DNA of 64,000 nucleotides, from assembly GCF_007859635.1 (NCBI RefSeq), contig NZ_CP042306.1:2802001-2866000 (forward strand). The letters are read 5' to 3'. The notes under the pieces are model-generated. The model had not been told where the DNA came from. It searched no databases and worked only from the letters and a program-made list of their open reading frames with translations. The position numbers and the translations under genes are program-made. Of the stretch, positions 27,013 to 37,369 are shown piece after piece; positions within the stretch are counted from its first letter, which is position 1, and each line of letters opens with the position of its first letter. Source of the stretch: Sphingomonas panacisoli. Lineage in GTDB: Bacteria > Pseudomonadota > Alphaproteobacteria > Sphingomonadales > Sphingomonadaceae.

Positions 27013-29862
27013 CTACTTCAACGTCGAATTGTCCAAGTTCAGCTTGTCCGCCGCGATCACCTCGACGGTCGGATATTTTTTCCGCAGTTCGTCGATGAAG
27101 AGCTTGGCATCCCCCACGACGATGATGCTCGCGTTCGTCGGATCTAGCAGGCGCTGCGAGATGCTTTGAACCGCGGCCGCGTCGATGCCGTCGATCTTGG
27201 GCGTGAAGGCTTTCAATTCGTCGAGCGGTACGTTCTCGATCACATAATCGCCCAGGATGTTGGCGATCCCACCCGTCGTTTCGGTCTCGCGGCCGAAATC
27301 GCCGATCAGTACCGCCTTGCGCGAAGCGAGTTCACTCGCGGACACCGGCGCCGATCCCATGCCGCGCATCGCATCGACGATCAGGCCGACCACTTCGGGC
27401 GCCGAGGGATTCTTCGTCTGCGTGTTGGCCGCGACATAGCCCGGCTGACGCCGCGCCGCGAGCGCGCTGCCCGCGCCATAGGCGAGCCCGCGCTTGATGC
27501 GGATTTCCTGGTTGAGCCGCGCCGAATAGCCGACCCCGAGCGCCGCGTTGGCGACGCTGGCGGCGTAGAATACCGGACTGCTGCGCGCGATGCCCGTCCG
27601 TGCGACCACGACGCCCGCTTGCCCGGCAGCAGGCATATCGACGACGATCACGCGCGGCGGCATTGCGTCGACAATGGCCGCAGGCGCCGGCACGACCGGC
27701 CGGCTGCCGACATTCTTCCACGTACCGAAATTCCGCTCGGCCAGCACCCTAGCGGCGGCGGGCGTGATGTCGCCAACCATGATCAGCGTCGCGCCGTCGG
27801 GCTGCCACGTCTTGGCATAGGCGCGTTGCACGTCGCCGCGCGTGATCGCCTTGAGCGATACGGGCGTGCCGGCGAGGGGGTGCGCGTACGGGCCGTCCCC
27901 CATCACCGCGCGCGTCGCGACGAGGCCGGCCAGCCGCGCCGGATCCTTGAGCTGAACCTGGACGCCGTCGATCGTCTGCGCGCGGTCACGCTCCAGTTCG
28001 TCGGCGGCGAACACCGGGTTGCGCGTGACGTCCGCGAGCACCGCCAGCGCCGGGGCGATCTGGTCCGATTTCACCTGGAGCTCCACTTCTGCGGAGTCCC
28101 AGCCCGCGCCCGACTGGATCGAGCCGCCCAGCTTCTCGACCTCGGTCGCGATCTGAGTCGCCGACCGTGTCGTCGTGCCCTTCGTCATCAGATCGGCGGT
28201 GAGGTTGTTGAGCCCCGCGCGATCCGCCGGGTCCGCGGCGCCCCCACCGTTCGCGATCATCGACGCACTGATCAGCGGCAAATCGTGCTTCTCGACGACG
28301 ATCAGCGTCATGCCATTGGCGAGCTTCATGGTCACCGGCGCGGGCAGGGCGGCGACGATCGGCTTGGCCGGTTCGGGCGGCAGGATGCGCTTGGCATCGC
28401 TTGCGGGCGTCACCACCTCGACGTTCCCGGGCGTCTTGAGCTCCGCGATCTCGACCGTCTTCGCGACGCCGATCACATCGCTCTTCGCGCCGTTCGCCAT
28501 TTCGGCCGGCATATAACGGATCGCCGCCGACCGATCGTCGGTCAGGTAGCGACGCGCGACGCGCTGGATGTCGGCCGGCGTCACCCGCGCGATCGCCGTT
28601 AACTGCTTGTCGGCCGCCGCCGGATCGCCGTCGACGATCACCGATCGCGCGATCGTCGACGCTTTGCCGTCGGCGGTTTCGCGGCTTTCGATCGTCGCGG
28701 TCAGCAACTGGTTCTTGGCGCGCGCCAGTTCGGCGGGCGTCACCAGCGTATCGCGGACGCGCGCGATCTCTGCGCGCAACGCTTTCTCGCCGTCGGCGAC
28801 GTTCTTGCCCTCGGCCATGATCGCCAGCGCGACGAACGCGCCGATAGCCTGCTTGGTCTCGACGAAGGTGTTGACCGACTGCGCCAACTGATCGCGATAG
28901 ACCATGTCCTGATACAGCCGCGACGAATCCCCGCGCGACAGGATCGCGTCGAGCACCGTCAATGCGGGAATATCGGCGTCGTTGTCCGGCGGCGCTTGGT
29001 AGCTGATCAGCACCGCGGGCAGCGGCGTGTTGGGTTCGTAGACGGTGTAGCTCTCCGCCTTGGTTCGCGCCGGCTCGATCACCGTCACGCGCGGGATCGG
29101 ACGGTCGGGCCGTTTGATGCCGGCGAAATATAGATCGACCCATTTGTCGAGGTCGGCCGGTTCGAAATTGCCGGCAATCACCAGCACCGCGTTGTCGGGC
29201 CGGTAGTAGGTCGCATGGAACGCGCGGACATCGTCGATCGTCGCGGCTTCGAGGTTGTCGAGGCTGCCGATCCCCGGCCGCGCATAGGGATGCACCTTAT
29301 AGCTGATCTGCGGGTAGTAGATCGAATAGAGCTTCCCGTACGGTGTCGCGAGCGTGCGCAGCCGCAGCTCCTCCTTCACCACGTCGCGCTCGGACGCGTA
29401 ACTGACCGGCTCGACCACCAGGCTCGCCATCCGGTCGGCCTCGGCGAACAGCAGCCGCTGGAGGTGATTGGCCGGCACGACTTCGTAGTAATTGGTGAAG
29501 TCGGGATTGGTCGATGCGTTGTTCTCACCGCCGACATCCTCGGTCAGGCGGTCGAAATTCTCCGACTTCAAGTTGCGCGTCGCCTTGAACATCAGATGCT
29601 CGAACATGTGCGCGAAACCGGACTTACCCTTGGGGTCGTCCTTCGACCCGACATTGTACCACACCTGCACGGAGACGTTCGCCGTCTTGGTGTCGCGGAT
29701 CGCATAGACGCGCAGGCCATTGGCGAGCGTGCGGGAGGTGTAGGCGATCGGCTTGACGCCGGCGGCAGGAGCGGGCCGCGGCGCCGCCTTCTTGGGCGCA
29801 GCTGTCGCGACCAGAGGCAAAAGGGCAACACCCATCAACAGGGCAGCACGGGTCAAGCGCAT
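27013..29862 (-). CDS. M16 family zinc metallopeptidase, exported, double-domain
   Basis: 949-residue insulinase-like (pitrilysin family) peptidase. A signal peptide (MRLTRAALLMGVALLPLVAT) is followed by the first M16 domain with inverted zinc site H85-x-x-E88-H89 in GFAHMFEHLMF. The second half (from about residue 490, MTLIVVEKHDLPLISASMIA) repeats the fold without the HxxEH motif, as usual for the partner domain. The family degrades peptides in the periplasm; substrate unknown. It is divergent from the methyltransferase gene across an 80-base gap. Confidence 0.9.
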   Translation of the reverse strand: MRLTRAALLMGVALLPLVATAAPKKAAPRPAPAAGVKPIAYTSRTLANGLRVYAIRDTKTANVSVQVWYNVGSKDDPKGKSGFAHMFEHLMFKATRNLKSENFDRLTEDVGGENNASTNPDFTNYYEVVPANHLQRLLFAEADRMASLVVEPVSYASERDVVKEELRLRTLATPYGKLYSIYYPQISYKVHPYARPGIGSLDNLEAATIDDVRAFHATYYRPDNAVLVIAGNFEPADLDKWVDLYFAGIKRPDRPIPRVTVIEPARTKAESYTVYEPNTPLPAVLISYQAPPDNDADIPALTVLDAILSRGDSSRLYQDMVYRDQLAQSVNTFVETKQAIGAFVALAIMAEGKNVADGEKALRAEIARVRDTLVTPAELARAKNQLLTATIESRETADGKASTIARSVIVDGDPAAADKQLTAIARVTPADIQRVARRYLTDDRSAAIRYMPAEMANGAKSDVIGVAKTVEIAELKTPGNVEVVTPASDAKRILPPEPAKPIVAALPAPVTMKLANGMTLIVVEKHDLPLISASMIANGGGAADPADRAGLNNLTADLMTKGTTTRSATQIATEVEKLGGSIQSGAGWDSAEVELQVKSDQIAPALAVLADVTRNPVFAADELERDRAQTIDGVQVQLKDPARLAGLVATRAVMGDGPYAHPLAGTPVSLKAITRGDVQRAYAKTWQPDGATLIMVGDITPAAARVLAERNFGTWKNVGSRPVVPAPAAIVDAMPPRVIVVDMPAAGQAGVVVARTGIARSSPVFYAASVANAALGVGYSARLNQEIRIKRGLAYGAGSALAARRQPGYVAANTQTKNPSAPEVVGLIVDAMRGMGSAPVSASELASRKAVLIGDFGRETETTGGIANILGDYVIENVPLDELKAFTPKIDGIDAAAVQSISQRLLDPTNASIIVVGDAKLFIDELRKKYPTVEVIAADKLNLDNSTLK

Positions 29863-29942
29863 TCGGTTCTCCGGCGGGAGGTTGGGTCGCGGTGTTGTGT
29901 CGTGCTAAGACGCTGGGTGTCAATCGCGACAGGGAGGGAGCG

Positions 29943-30701
29943 ATGGACGGCGCATCGAACTGGATTCCGCGGCGACGTATTCGCGTCGCGATTTTCATCG
30001 CCTTGTTCTTCGCCGCGGTCGCCGTGATGGGGGCGGTGCAATCGCCCTGGGCGTTTCTCCTACTGATTCCGGCGGCGGGCGCGAGCGTCGCGGCTTTCAT
30101 CATGTTGCGGATCAGGCACCAACTTTCCGCCGGGTGGCAGCAGCGCATCCACGACCTCGTTACCGATCGCCTGGCGCTCGCGCCCGACGCGACGGATACG
30201 GTGCTCGATATCGGCTGCGGCGACGCCAGCCTGCTCGCGACCGTGCTACGCCGTGCACCGGACGTCGCGGCCACCGGCATCGATTTCTGGGGCAGCGATT
30301 GGGACTATGCGCAAACGGCATGCGAGGCGCGGCTGCCCGACGTGACGTTCCGCAAGATGGATGCCGGGCATCTCGATTTCCCCGACGCCAGCTTCGATCG
30401 CGTCACGTCGGTGATGTGTTTTCACGAAGTCCCTGCGCGGGAGGGGGCAGCGCTGCCGGGGCCGCTGACGGCGGTAGCCGAGGCGCTACGCGTGCTCAAG
30501 CCCGGCGGCCGGTTCGTGCTGATCGATCGATTCCGCGACACCGGCGACTATGGCGACCCCGCGCGCCTCGATGCGATCCTCGCGGCGGTCGACGATCTTC
30601 GCCGGGAGCGACTCGTCGCGACGCTCGGCATCCCCTGGCCGCTCAATACCAAGCGCTCGCTCGGACCCGTCGACGTGCTGACCGGACGCAGGCCAGTCTA
30701 G
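29943..30701 (+). CDS. Class I SAM-dependent methyltransferase with N-terminal membrane segments
   Basis: 252-residue protein. Residues 14-60 form two hydrophobic helices (IRVAIFIALFFAAVAVMGAV, WAFLLLIPAAGASVAAFIML), so the enzyme is probably membrane-anchored. The SAM-binding motif is TVLDIGCGDASLLATVL, followed by DVTFRKMDAGHLDFPDASF and LRVLKPGGRFVLIDRFR. AGGGAGGGAG precedes the ATG at 29943. Substrate unknown, possibly a lipid or quinone given the anchor. Its TAG overlaps the TAG of the convergent GNAT gene inside CTAG. Confidence 0.85.
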   Translation: MDGASNWIPRRRIRVAIFIALFFAAVAVMGAVQSPWAFLLLIPAAGASVAAFIMLRIRHQLSAGWQQRIHDLVTDRLALAPDATDTVLDIGCGDASLLATVLRRAPDVAATGIDFWGSDWDYAQTACEARLPDVTFRKMDAGHLDFPDASFDRVTSVMCFHEVPAREGAALPGPLTAVAEALRVLKPGGRFVLIDRFRDTGDYGDPARLDAILAAVDDLRRERLVATLGIPWPLNTKRSLGPVDVLTGRRPV

Positions 30702-31507
30702 CTGACGTTTTTCACCCAACACCGCGTCAGCATTGCGGGGCGAAAGCCGAGGTTGAAATAGAGCGACTTCGCTTCTTCCTCCGCCACCGCACCAAGGAAT
30801 AGCTGGTGACATCCGGCAGCGCGCAACTCGCGATCGAAATATGCGATCAGGGTAGAGGCGATGCCCTGTCGCCGCGCCGATTGCAGCGTGAACAGATCCT
30901 CGATCATCCCCATCCGGTTGGGCGCGATCGCCATCGCGCCATAGGCCAACGCCTGCCCGTCTCGCACCGCGAGATGGAAGCGATATTCCGGCGTCTTGAG
31001 CCGGTAATTGGCGATCATCCCGCGCACGAAATCGAGATCAAGGTCGAGCCCGCCGGTGCGCTTGCCTTCCTGGACGTCAGCCGCGACGAGCTCGCCCAGC
31101 ACATCCCACTCGCGCTGTTCCGTGACCTCGACGATCAGCACCGACGCCGCGCGCGCCGGCGCCAATCGGTCGCACGTCATCTGGATCACGACCGGCCGCT
31201 CCGCGAACCCGTCATAGGCCAGCCGCGCGAGAAAAGGTTCTGGCGTGAAGGGATCGGTATGGACGACGCGCCACTCGCTATGGCCGAGATGCTGATCCAT
31301 CGCCGCGAGCACGGCGTCGATCTCCGCATCGCTTTCGGCCGTCACGTTATCCGCGTGATTGGCGTCCCACAGGTCCGGATGCCGATCGTCCGCGACGATT
31401 CCGCAACAGGGCAGCTCGATCGCGTCATGCCCCAGCCGCCGTTGCCAGCGATACGCCTCTGCGAGGCGCCGAAGCGGTTCAGCTCTTTCGCTTGTTCCGG
31501 TTGGCAT
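30698..31507 (-). CDS. GNAT family N-acetyltransferase
   Basis: 269 residues, with an N-terminal degenerate GNAT-like half and a C-terminal GNAT core (MGMIEDLFTLQSARRQGIAS, TLIAYFDRELRAAGCHQLFL, AEEEAKSLYFNLGFRPAML). The ATG at 31507 overlaps the preceding small gene by 29 bases. Third gene of a tgt-small protein-GNAT run. Substrate unknown. Confidence 0.82.
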   Translation of the reverse strand: MPTGTSERAEPLRRLAEAYRWQRRLGHDAIELPCCGIVADDRHPDLWDANHADNVTAESDAEIDAVLAAMDQHLGHSEWRVVHTDPFTPEPFLARLAYDGFAERPVVIQMTCDRLAPARAASVLIVEVTEQREWDVLGELVAADVQEGKRTGGLDLDLDFVRGMIANYRLKTPEYRFHLAVRDGQALAYGAMAIAPNRMGMIEDLFTLQSARRQGIASTLIAYFDRELRAAGCHQLFLGAVAEEEAKSLYFNLGFRPAMLTRCWVKNVS

Positions 31508-31688
31508 ACAGCACTGCCGCGGCGACCGCCGCCGATCCGACCCCAGCGCCGATCGCTGCGATACCCCATTTGCTCAACGTCGCGGGTTCGGGCGTCTTCT
31601 TGGCGCCTTCCGCGCGTGCTTTCGCCTCGCGCGCGGCGCGCATGATCTCGTTTTCCTCGGGTCCGAATTCCTTGATCTCGTCGGTCAC
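31479..31688 (-). CDS. Small hypothetical protein with C-terminal membrane helix
   Basis: 69 residues. A charged N-terminal half ([20 protein letters not shown]) is followed by a predicted single membrane helix ([20 protein letters not shown]) and a basic tail NRNKRKS. The GTG start at 31688 overlaps the tgt stop (GTGA), typical of translational coupling. No family or function is recognised; the tail-anchored layout suggests an inner-membrane protein. Confidence 0.75.
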   Translation of the reverse strand: MTDEIKEFGPEENEIMRAAREAKARAEGAKKTPEPATLSKWGIAAIGAGVGSAAVAAAVLYANRNKRKS

Positions 31689-32827
31689 GCGTCACTCTCC
31701 TTGGCGCCTGCGTAGCGCGCCCGGAATCCGCTCGCAAATGCATTGAGCGTCCCGGTCGCGATCGCGCCGCGCAGGTCGATCATCAACGCTTGGTAGAAAT
31801 AAAGGTTGTGCTCGGTCATCAGCATCGCGCCGAGGATTTCGCCCGCGCGAACGAGATGGTGGAGATAGGCGCGCTCCCACGTCGCGCAGACCGGACAGCC
31901 GCACTCGGGATCGATCGGCCCGCGATCCTCGGCGAACTTGGCGTTGCGGATGTTGATCGGACCGGTGCGCGTGAAGGCCTGGCCGGTCCGCCCGCTGCGC
32001 GTCGGCAGCACGCAATCGAACATATCGACCCCGCGCTCGACCGCGCCGACGATGTCGTCGGGTTTACCGACACCCATCAGATAGCGCGGCTGGTCGGCGG
32101 GGAGCTGGCCCGGCGCGAAGTCGAGGCAACCGAACATCGCCGCCTGCCCCTCGCCCACCGCAAGGCCGCCGATCGCATAGCCGTCGAACCCGATTTCGGT
32201 CAGCGCCGCCGCGCTTTGCCCGCGTAACTCTTCGTCGAGCGCGCCCTGCTGGATGCCGAACTGCGCGGCGTTGTCGGCATGCGCGCCACCGCCGAGGAAA
32301 GCCTCGCGCGAGCGCTTCGCCCAGCGCATCGACCGCGCCATCGCCGCCGCTTGCACGTCCTTGGTCGAAGTCGTCGGCACCAATTCGTCGAACGCCATGA
32401 CGATGTCGGAGCCGAGCAGCCGCTGAATCTCCATCGACCGCTCCGGGCTCATCAAATGCCGCGTGCCGTCGAGGTGGCTCTTGAACTCGACCCCGGTCTC
32501 GTCGCGCTTGGTCAGCTCGGACAGGCTCATCACCTGATATCCGCCGCTGTCGGTCAGGATCGGCCGTTCCCAGCCCATGAAGGCATGCAACCCGCCGAGC
32601 CGCGCAACGCGCTCGGCGGTCGGGCGGAGCATCAGGTGATAGGTGTTGCCGAGGATGATGTCGGCACCGGACGCGCGCACGTCGGCCGGCTTCATCGCCT
32701 TGACGGTCGCCGCGGTGCCGACCGGCATGAAAGCGGGCGTGCGGATCGTGCCGCGCCGCATCGCGACCTCCCCGGTGCGCGCCTTGCCGTCGGTGGCGTG
32801 GATGGTGAATTGGAAACGGGAAGTCAT
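31685..32827 (-). CDS. tgt: Queuine/preQ1 tRNA-guanine transglycosylase
   Basis: Exchanges G34 for preQ1 in GUN-anticodon tRNAs, the committed step of queuosine synthesis. 380 residues. The catalytic Asp in [20 protein letters not shown], the second Asp region [20 protein letters not shown] and the zinc site in [20 protein letters not shown] are complete. The ATG at 32827 is preceded by AGGAG. queA, the next enzyme of the pathway, is 2 kb away on the same strand. Confidence 0.96.
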   Translation of the reverse strand: MTSRFQFTIHATDGKARTGEVAMRRGTIRTPAFMPVGTAATVKAMKPADVRASGADIILGNTYHLMLRPTAERVARLGGLHAFMGWERPILTDSGGYQVMSLSELTKRDETGVEFKSHLDGTRHLMSPERSMEIQRLLGSDIVMAFDELVPTTSTKDVQAAAMARSMRWAKRSREAFLGGGAHADNAAQFGIQQGALDEELRGQSAAALTEIGFDGYAIGGLAVGEGQAAMFGCLDFAPGQLPADQPRYLMGVGKPDDIVGAVERGVDMFDCVLPTRSGRTGQAFTRTGPINIRNAKFAEDRGPIDPECGCPVCATWERAYLHHLVRAGEILGAMLMTEHNLYFYQALMIDLRGAIATGTLNAFASGFRARYAGAKESDA

Positions 32828-32928
32828 CGCGCGGCTCCTAGCCATTGCAGGCACGGTCTGTCGACCGCCCCGCTTGCCGCAAGCCGCCGCACTCCCCACC
32901 TTCGCCCGACGATCACGGGAGACCCAGC

Positions 32929-33807
32929 ATGTCCGATCTCGCAAAAGCCGGCACCTATCAGCTCGGCGACCGCCAAGTGTATCGCATCGGTTACGGCGCG
33001 ATGCAGCTCGCCGGACCGGGCGTGTTCGGGCCGCCCAAGGATCACGACGCGGCGATCGCAGTGTTGAAGGCGGCGGTCGCAGCGGGCGTCAATCATATCG
33101 ACACCAGCGATTTCTACGGCCCGCACGTCACCAACCGCCTGATCCGCGAAGCCTTGTCGCCCTATCCGGCGGGGCTCGCGATCGTTACCAAGCTGGGCGC
33201 GACGCGCGGCGACGATGCGTCGTGGAATCCGGCCATGTCGCCAGACGACCTCAAGCGCGGTGTCGAGGGCAATCTCCAGAACTTGGGCATCGATCAGATC
33301 TACGCCGCGAACCTCCGCGTGATGGGCGACGGCCACGGCCCGACCGAAGGCTCGATCGGCAAGGAATTCGCGGTGCTCGCCGACCTCCGACGCCAGGGGC
33401 TGATCCGCCATCTCGGCATCAGCAACGCGACCGCCGACCAAGTCAGCGAAGCGCAGGACATTGCGCCGGTCGCGTGCGTGCAGAACCTCTACAACGTCGC
33501 CAACCGGCACGACGACGCGCTGATCGACGACCTCGCCGACCAGGGCATTCCCTATGTCCCGTTCTTCCCGCTCGGCGGATTTTCGCCGTTGCAATCGTCG
33601 ACGCTCAACGATGTGGCGACGCGGATCGGCGCGACGCCGATGCAGACCGCGCTCGCCTGGTTGCTCCGGCGCTCGCCCAACATCCTGCTGATCCCCGGCA
33701 CATCGTCGGTCGCGCACCTCGAGCAGAACCTGGCTGTCGCCGATATCGATCTGGACGACGATGCGATGACCGATCTCGACGCGATCGGGAACGCGGTACC
33801 CGCCTAG
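32929..33807 (+). CDS. Aldo/keto reductase family oxidoreductase
   Basis: 292-residue NADPH-type (beta/alpha)8 oxidoreductase. It has the usual fold markers [32 protein letters not shown] with the catalytic Asp/Tyr, [23 protein letters not shown] and the cofactor-binding [16 protein letters not shown] near the C-terminus. GGGAGA precedes the ATG. It is divergent from tgt; its TAG shares CTAG with the convergent HAD gene. Substrate unknown. Confidence 0.9.
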   Translation: MSDLAKAGTYQLGDRQVYRIGYGAMQLAGPGVFGPPKDHDAAIAVLKAAVAAGVNHIDTSDFYGPHVTNRLIREALSPYPAGLAIVTKLGATRGDDASWNPAMSPDDLKRGVEGNLQNLGIDQIYAANLRVMGDGHGPTEGSIGKEFAVLADLRRQGLIRHLGISNATADQVSEAQDIAPVACVQNLYNVANRHDDALIDDLADQGIPYVPFFPLGGFSPLQSSTLNDVATRIGATPMQTALAWLLRRSPNILLIPGTSSVAHLEQNLAVADIDLDDDAMTDLDAIGNAVPA

Positions 33808-34439
33808 GTCAGGTAGGCGACGATCTCGTCGGGCGTGGCGAAAGCCTTGTCCGGCCCCATCGCGACCAGGGTTTCCGGGTTGGCATAGCCCCACAGCACC
33901 GCGCCCGCGCCGATCCCGACCGCCCGCGCGGCGTCGATGTCGCGCGTCTCGTCGCCGATCGACAGGATAGCGGGCGGCGTCAGGCCACTCGCCTTGATCG
34001 CGCGGCGGAACTTGGCGACCTTCCCGAACAGCCCGGAACCGCAGAAATACGCTTCGAACCGCGCTGCGTCGGCGCCCAGTACCGCGCGAACATTCGCCTC
34101 GCCGTTCGACGAGCACAGCATCATGCGGATGCCCGCTTCGGTCAGCGTGTGGAGCATCGCGCGGACGCCGTCGAACGTGCGGATCTGCGCGGCGCTGTCG
34201 CGAAACCGCGCCCGGACGTGGCGCGCGATCATCGGCAATTTCCAGCCCGGTATGCCGAGATGCTGAATCACCTCGCGCGTCGGGCGCCGGCGGAGCGTCT
34301 CGATCTCGTCGCGATCGACGCGACGGAAGCGGAAGCGATCGGCCAAGTCATCGACGATCGAAATGAACCACTCGCCGCTGTCGCTCAGCGTGCCGTCGAA
34401 ATCGAAGATGACGAGCTTGTACGGGTGCGCCGCGGTCAC
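33804..34439 (-). CDS. HAD family hydrolase
   Basis: 211-residue phosphatase-like protein of the haloacid dehalogenase superfamily. Motif I is LVIFDFDGTLSDSG with the nucleophile and acid Asp pair, motif II MMLCSSNGEANVRAV, the Lys region GKVAKFRRAIKASG, and motif IV ILSIGDETRDIDAARAVG. It most resembles phosphoglycolate-phosphatase-like members. The GTG start at 34439 overlaps the upstream EF-hand gene (GTGA). Substrate unknown. Confidence 0.87.
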   Translation of the reverse strand: MTAAHPYKLVIFDFDGTLSDSGEWFISIVDDLADRFRFRRVDRDEIETLRRRPTREVIQHLGIPGWKLPMIARHVRARFRDSAAQIRTFDGVRAMLHTLTEAGIRMMLCSSNGEANVRAVLGADAARFEAYFCGSGLFGKVAKFRRAIKASGLTPPAILSIGDETRDIDAARAVGIGAGAVLWGYANPETLVAMGPDKAFATPDEIVAYLT

Positions 34440-34945
34440 GGTTTGCCCTTTTTGCGCTTCTCGTAGCCGGGGTTGATGACCGCACGGATCGTCAGCAGTT
34501 CGGCGCGGGTCAGATACCCGTCCTTGTTGACGTCGAGCCGCGCGAAGATCTGGTCGAACTTGGCGTCGAGCTCGGCCAGCGTGATCTTGTTATCGCCGTC
34601 GGCGTCCGTCTCGAACGGGCTGGGCAGCGCGGTGCGGTCGCCGAGGTAACGCTCCGCCCAGTCGGCGAACGCGATATAGCCGAGCTGGCCGGTATTGCCC
34701 GTATCGATCGTCGCAAAGCTCTTCGCGAGGCAACGGTGCATCTCGTCGCGGCTGGTGCGGCCGTCGCCGTCCGCATCGCATGTCGCGATCATCATAGCTA
34801 CGGGTTCGACCACCAGGCTCGGCGGGGTCGGGCCGACCGGCGGCGGGCCCTTGCTGCCGAGCGGGATCGGCACGCGGTTATTATCGGTCTGCGCCACGGC
34901 GGGCGACGCGATCAGCGCGAGGGCAACGGCTAGGGCAACGCGCAT
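34436..34945 (-). CDS. Exported EF-hand calcium-binding protein
   Basis: 169 residues with a signal peptide (MRVALAVALALIASPAVAQ). EF-hand loops are seen as DADGDGRTSRDEM (about residue 56), DADGDNKITLAEL (about 115) and DVNKDGYLTRAEL (about 138), with a degenerate fourth loop DTGNTGQLGYIAF. The start at 34945 has GAAAGG at the right distance; an ATG at 34951 overlaps the queA stop (ATGA) and is an alternative. Probably a periplasmic calcium sensor or buffer. Confidence 0.85.
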   Translation of the reverse strand: MRVALAVALALIASPAVAQTDNNRVPIPLGSKGPPPVGPTPPSLVVEPVAMMIATCDADGDGRTSRDEMHRCLAKSFATIDTGNTGQLGYIAFADWAERYLGDRTALPSPFETDADGDNKITLAELDAKFDQIFARLDVNKDGYLTRAELLTIRAVINPGYEKRKKGKP

Positions 34946-34947
34946 GA

Positions 34948-35982
34948 TCATCCTTTCGCGGGCAGCAATAGCGACGCGTCGCCATAACTGTAGAAGCGAT
35001 AGCCGCTTTCGATCGCGTGCGCGTACGCTTTTTGCATGACGTCGAGGCCCATCAGCGCGGAGACGAGCATGAAGAGCGTCGAGCGTGGCAGGTGGAAGTT
35101 GGTCATCAGCCCGTCGATGCCGCGGATCGGCACGCCCGGCGTGATGAAGATCGCGGTGTCGCCCTCGAATGGCCGGACGCGACCATCTTCATCGCAGGCG
35201 CTCTCGATCAGGCGGAGACTGGTGGTGCCGACCGCGATCACGCGTCCGCCCGCGGCGCGCGTCGCGTTGATGCGATCGGCGGTCGCGCCGTCGATCCGGC
35301 CCCATTCGGCGTGCATCTTGTGGTCGTCGGTATCGTCGGCCTTGACCGGCAGAAAGGTCCCCGCGCCGACGTGGAGCGTCAGCGTGACGTGGCCGATCCC
35401 GGCCTGGTCGAGCGCCGCCATCAACTCGGGCGTGAAATGGAGCGCCGCGGTGGGCGCCGCGACCGCGCCCGGCTCGTCGGCGAACATCGTCTGGTAGTCG
35501 TCGGCATCGCGCGCATCGGTTGCGCGCTTCGATGCGATATAGGGCGGCAACGGCATCCGCCCGCAGCGTTCGAGCAGTAGTTCGACCGGCTCGTCGCCCG
35601 CAAAGTCGAGCGCGAAGCTGCCGTCCTCGCCACGATCCGACGCGATGGCGCTGACGCCGTTGCCGAAATCGATCGCGTCGCCTTCACGCAGCCGTCGTGC
35701 GTTGCGGACGAACGCCCGCCAGCGCCGCGGTCCTTCGCGCTTATGCAAGGTCGCGCCGATCTTGGCATCGCCGCGCGTACCTTCGAGCTGCGCGGGTATC
35801 ACGCGCGTATCGTTGAACACGAGCAGATCGCCCGCGCGGAGTTCCCTGGGCAAGTCGCTCGCGACGCGATCGCGCATCGTCGCGCCGTCGACCACCAGCA
35901 TCCGCGCCGCATCGCGCGGCGACGCGGGACGGAGCGCGATCCGTTCGGGCGGCAAGTCGAAGTCGAACAGGTCGACGTTCAC
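34948..35982 (-). CDS. queA: S-adenosylmethionine:tRNA ribosyltransferase-isomerase
   Basis: Transfers the ribosyl moiety of SAM to preQ1-tRNA, giving epoxyqueuosine. 344 residues; starts [20 protein letters not shown], then [66 protein letters not shown] and [18 protein letters not shown]. The start is GTG at 35982 with GGAGG 5 bases upstream. It belongs to the long minus-strand run from xseB to the HAD gene. Confidence 0.96.
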   Translation of the reverse strand: MNVDLFDFDLPPERIALRPASPRDAARMLVVDGATMRDRVASDLPRELRAGDLLVFNDTRVIPAQLEGTRGDAKIGATLHKREGPRRWRAFVRNARRLREGDAIDFGNGVSAIASDRGEDGSFALDFAGDEPVELLLERCGRMPLPPYIASKRATDARDADDYQTMFADEPGAVAAPTAALHFTPELMAALDQAGIGHVTLTLHVGAGTFLPVKADDTDDHKMHAEWGRIDGATADRINATRAAGGRVIAVGTTSLRLIESACDEDGRVRPFEGDTAIFITPGVPIRGIDGLMTNFHLPRSTLFMLVSALMGLDVMQKAYAHAIESGYRFYSYGDASLLLPAKG

Positions 35983-36004
35983 GCCAACCTCCGGGTCTTG
36001 CGGA

Positions 36005-36760
36005 TTACTTCTTCGCGGCCGGCTTCTTCGCCACGGGCTTCGCCGGGACCGGCTTGGCGGCCGGGGTCGGCGTCGGCGCAGGGGCCAGTGCGGCGAGCGG
36101 CGGCGGTGGCGGCGCTGGCGCGTAGGCGGGCGGGTTGTCGGCAGCGATGTACGCGTGGACGATCGTCGACGGATTCGCCGGCGGTTCGCCGCGCTCGACC
36201 GTATCGACATATTCCATGCCGCTGATCACGCGCCCGAACACCGTGTATTTCTTGTCGAGTACCAGCTTGGGGTCGAGCACGATGAAGAACTGGCTGTTCG
36301 CCGAATCCTCGGCCTTCTTCTTGGCGGCGGCATCGGCATCGGGCGCCGCCCCCTCGCGCGCGGCGGACACCGCGCCGCGGACGTGCGGCATCCAGTTGAA
36401 CTCGGCGGGCAGGTCGGGAAGCGTCGATCCGCCGGTGCCGTCGCCCTTGGGATCGCCGGTTTGCGCCATGAAGCCTTCGATGACGCGGTGGAACTTCAGC
36501 CCGTCATAGAAATGCTGGCGGGTCAGGATCTTGATCCGCTCGACCATCTTCGGCGCGACGTTGGGATAGAGCCGCACGACCACGCGACCGCCGGTCGACA
36601 GGTCGAGATAGAGCAGGTTTTCCTTGTCGGTCAGCGCCGGTGGCGCGATCCGCTGTTCGGTGGGCGCAACGGCCGCGGCCGTCTTCTTCTTGGCCGCCAT
36701 CGACGGGTTGCCGGTGACCGCGAGGCACATCGTCGCGATCAGGCCGAGTAAGAAACGCAT
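36005..36760 (-). CDS. Exported cyclophilin-type peptidyl-prolyl isomerase with Pro/Ala tail
   Basis: 251 residues. A signal peptide ([17 protein letters not shown]) precedes the cyclophilin domain (about 45-215): [40 protein letters not shown] with the catalytic [12 protein letters not shown] and [21 protein letters not shown] 30-residue insert rich in Ala/Lys lies between the two halves. The last about 40 residues are a Pro/Ala/Lys repeat region. It catalyses proline cis-trans isomerisation of envelope proteins. 23 bases upstream of queA. Confidence 0.91.
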   Translation of the reverse strand: MRFLLGLIATMCLAVTGNPSMAAKKKTAAAVAPTEQRIAPPALTDKENLLYLDLSTGGRVVVRLYPNVAPKMVERIKILTRQHFYDGLKFHRVIEGFMAQTGDPKGDGTGGSTLPDLPAEFNWMPHVRGAVSAAREGAAPDADAAAKKKAEDSANSQFFIVLDPKLVLDKKYTVFGRVISGMEYVDTVERGEPPANPSTIVHAYIAADNPPAYAPAPPPPPLAALAPAPTPTPAAKPVPAKPVAKKPAAKK

Positions 36761-36852
36761 GGAGACTCCGAGGAAAACTTGGTTCGACTGGTCGCTTAAA
36801 GCAAATCAGTCAGCGCGCCAATGCGGAGATAAAGCGGCGTATTTGAGGCAGC

Positions 36853-37353
36853 CTAGCACTTCTGCTCGGCGACTCGCGCCATCACCTCGTCGCGCACCGT
36901 CGGCGGCACGAACTTCGTGATGTCCCCGCCATAGGTCGCGATTTCCTTGACCAGCCGGCTCGCGATCGGCTGCAGCGCGACGTCGGCCATCAGGAAGACC
37001 GTCTCGACCTTGTGGTTGAGCGCGCGGTTCATGCCCGTCAGTTGATATTCGTATTCGAAGTCGGTGACGCCTCGGATCCCACGGATGACGATCGACGCGC
37101 CCTGCGCCTCGGCAAAGTCCATCAGCAGCGAGTTGAACCCGACCACTTCGATATCGCCATTACCGATCGCGGTGACTTCGCGTCGCACCATCTCCATCCG
37201 CTCGTCGTCGCTGAACATCGGCGACTTGGCGGCGTTGGTCGTGACACCGATGATCAGCCGATCAACCAGCTTCGCGCCGCGCCGGATGATATCCATGTGA
37301 CCCAAAGTGATCGGATCGAACGTGCCGGGATAGACGCCGATGCGTGTGGTCAT
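36853..37353 (-). CDS. coaD: Pantetheine-phosphate adenylyltransferase
   Basis: Converts 4'-phosphopantetheine to dephospho-CoA, the fourth step of CoA synthesis. 166 residues. The nucleotidyltransferase motif is IGVYPGTFDPITLGHMDII, and the second signature FNSLLMDFAEAQGASIVIRG, followed by FEYEYQLTGMNRALN and VPPTVRDEVMARV. Sixteen bases separate it from ispA. The 92-base gap after it contains no visible gene. Confidence 0.96.
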   Translation of the reverse strand: MTTRIGVYPGTFDPITLGHMDIIRRGAKLVDRLIIGVTTNAAKSPMFSDDERMEMVRREVTAIGNGDIEVVGFNSLLMDFAEAQGASIVIRGIRGVTDFEYEYQLTGMNRALNHKVETVFLMADVALQPIASRLVKEIATYGGDITKFVPPTVRDEVMARVAEQKC

Positions 37354-37369
37354 GCCAGATCCCCCAAAG

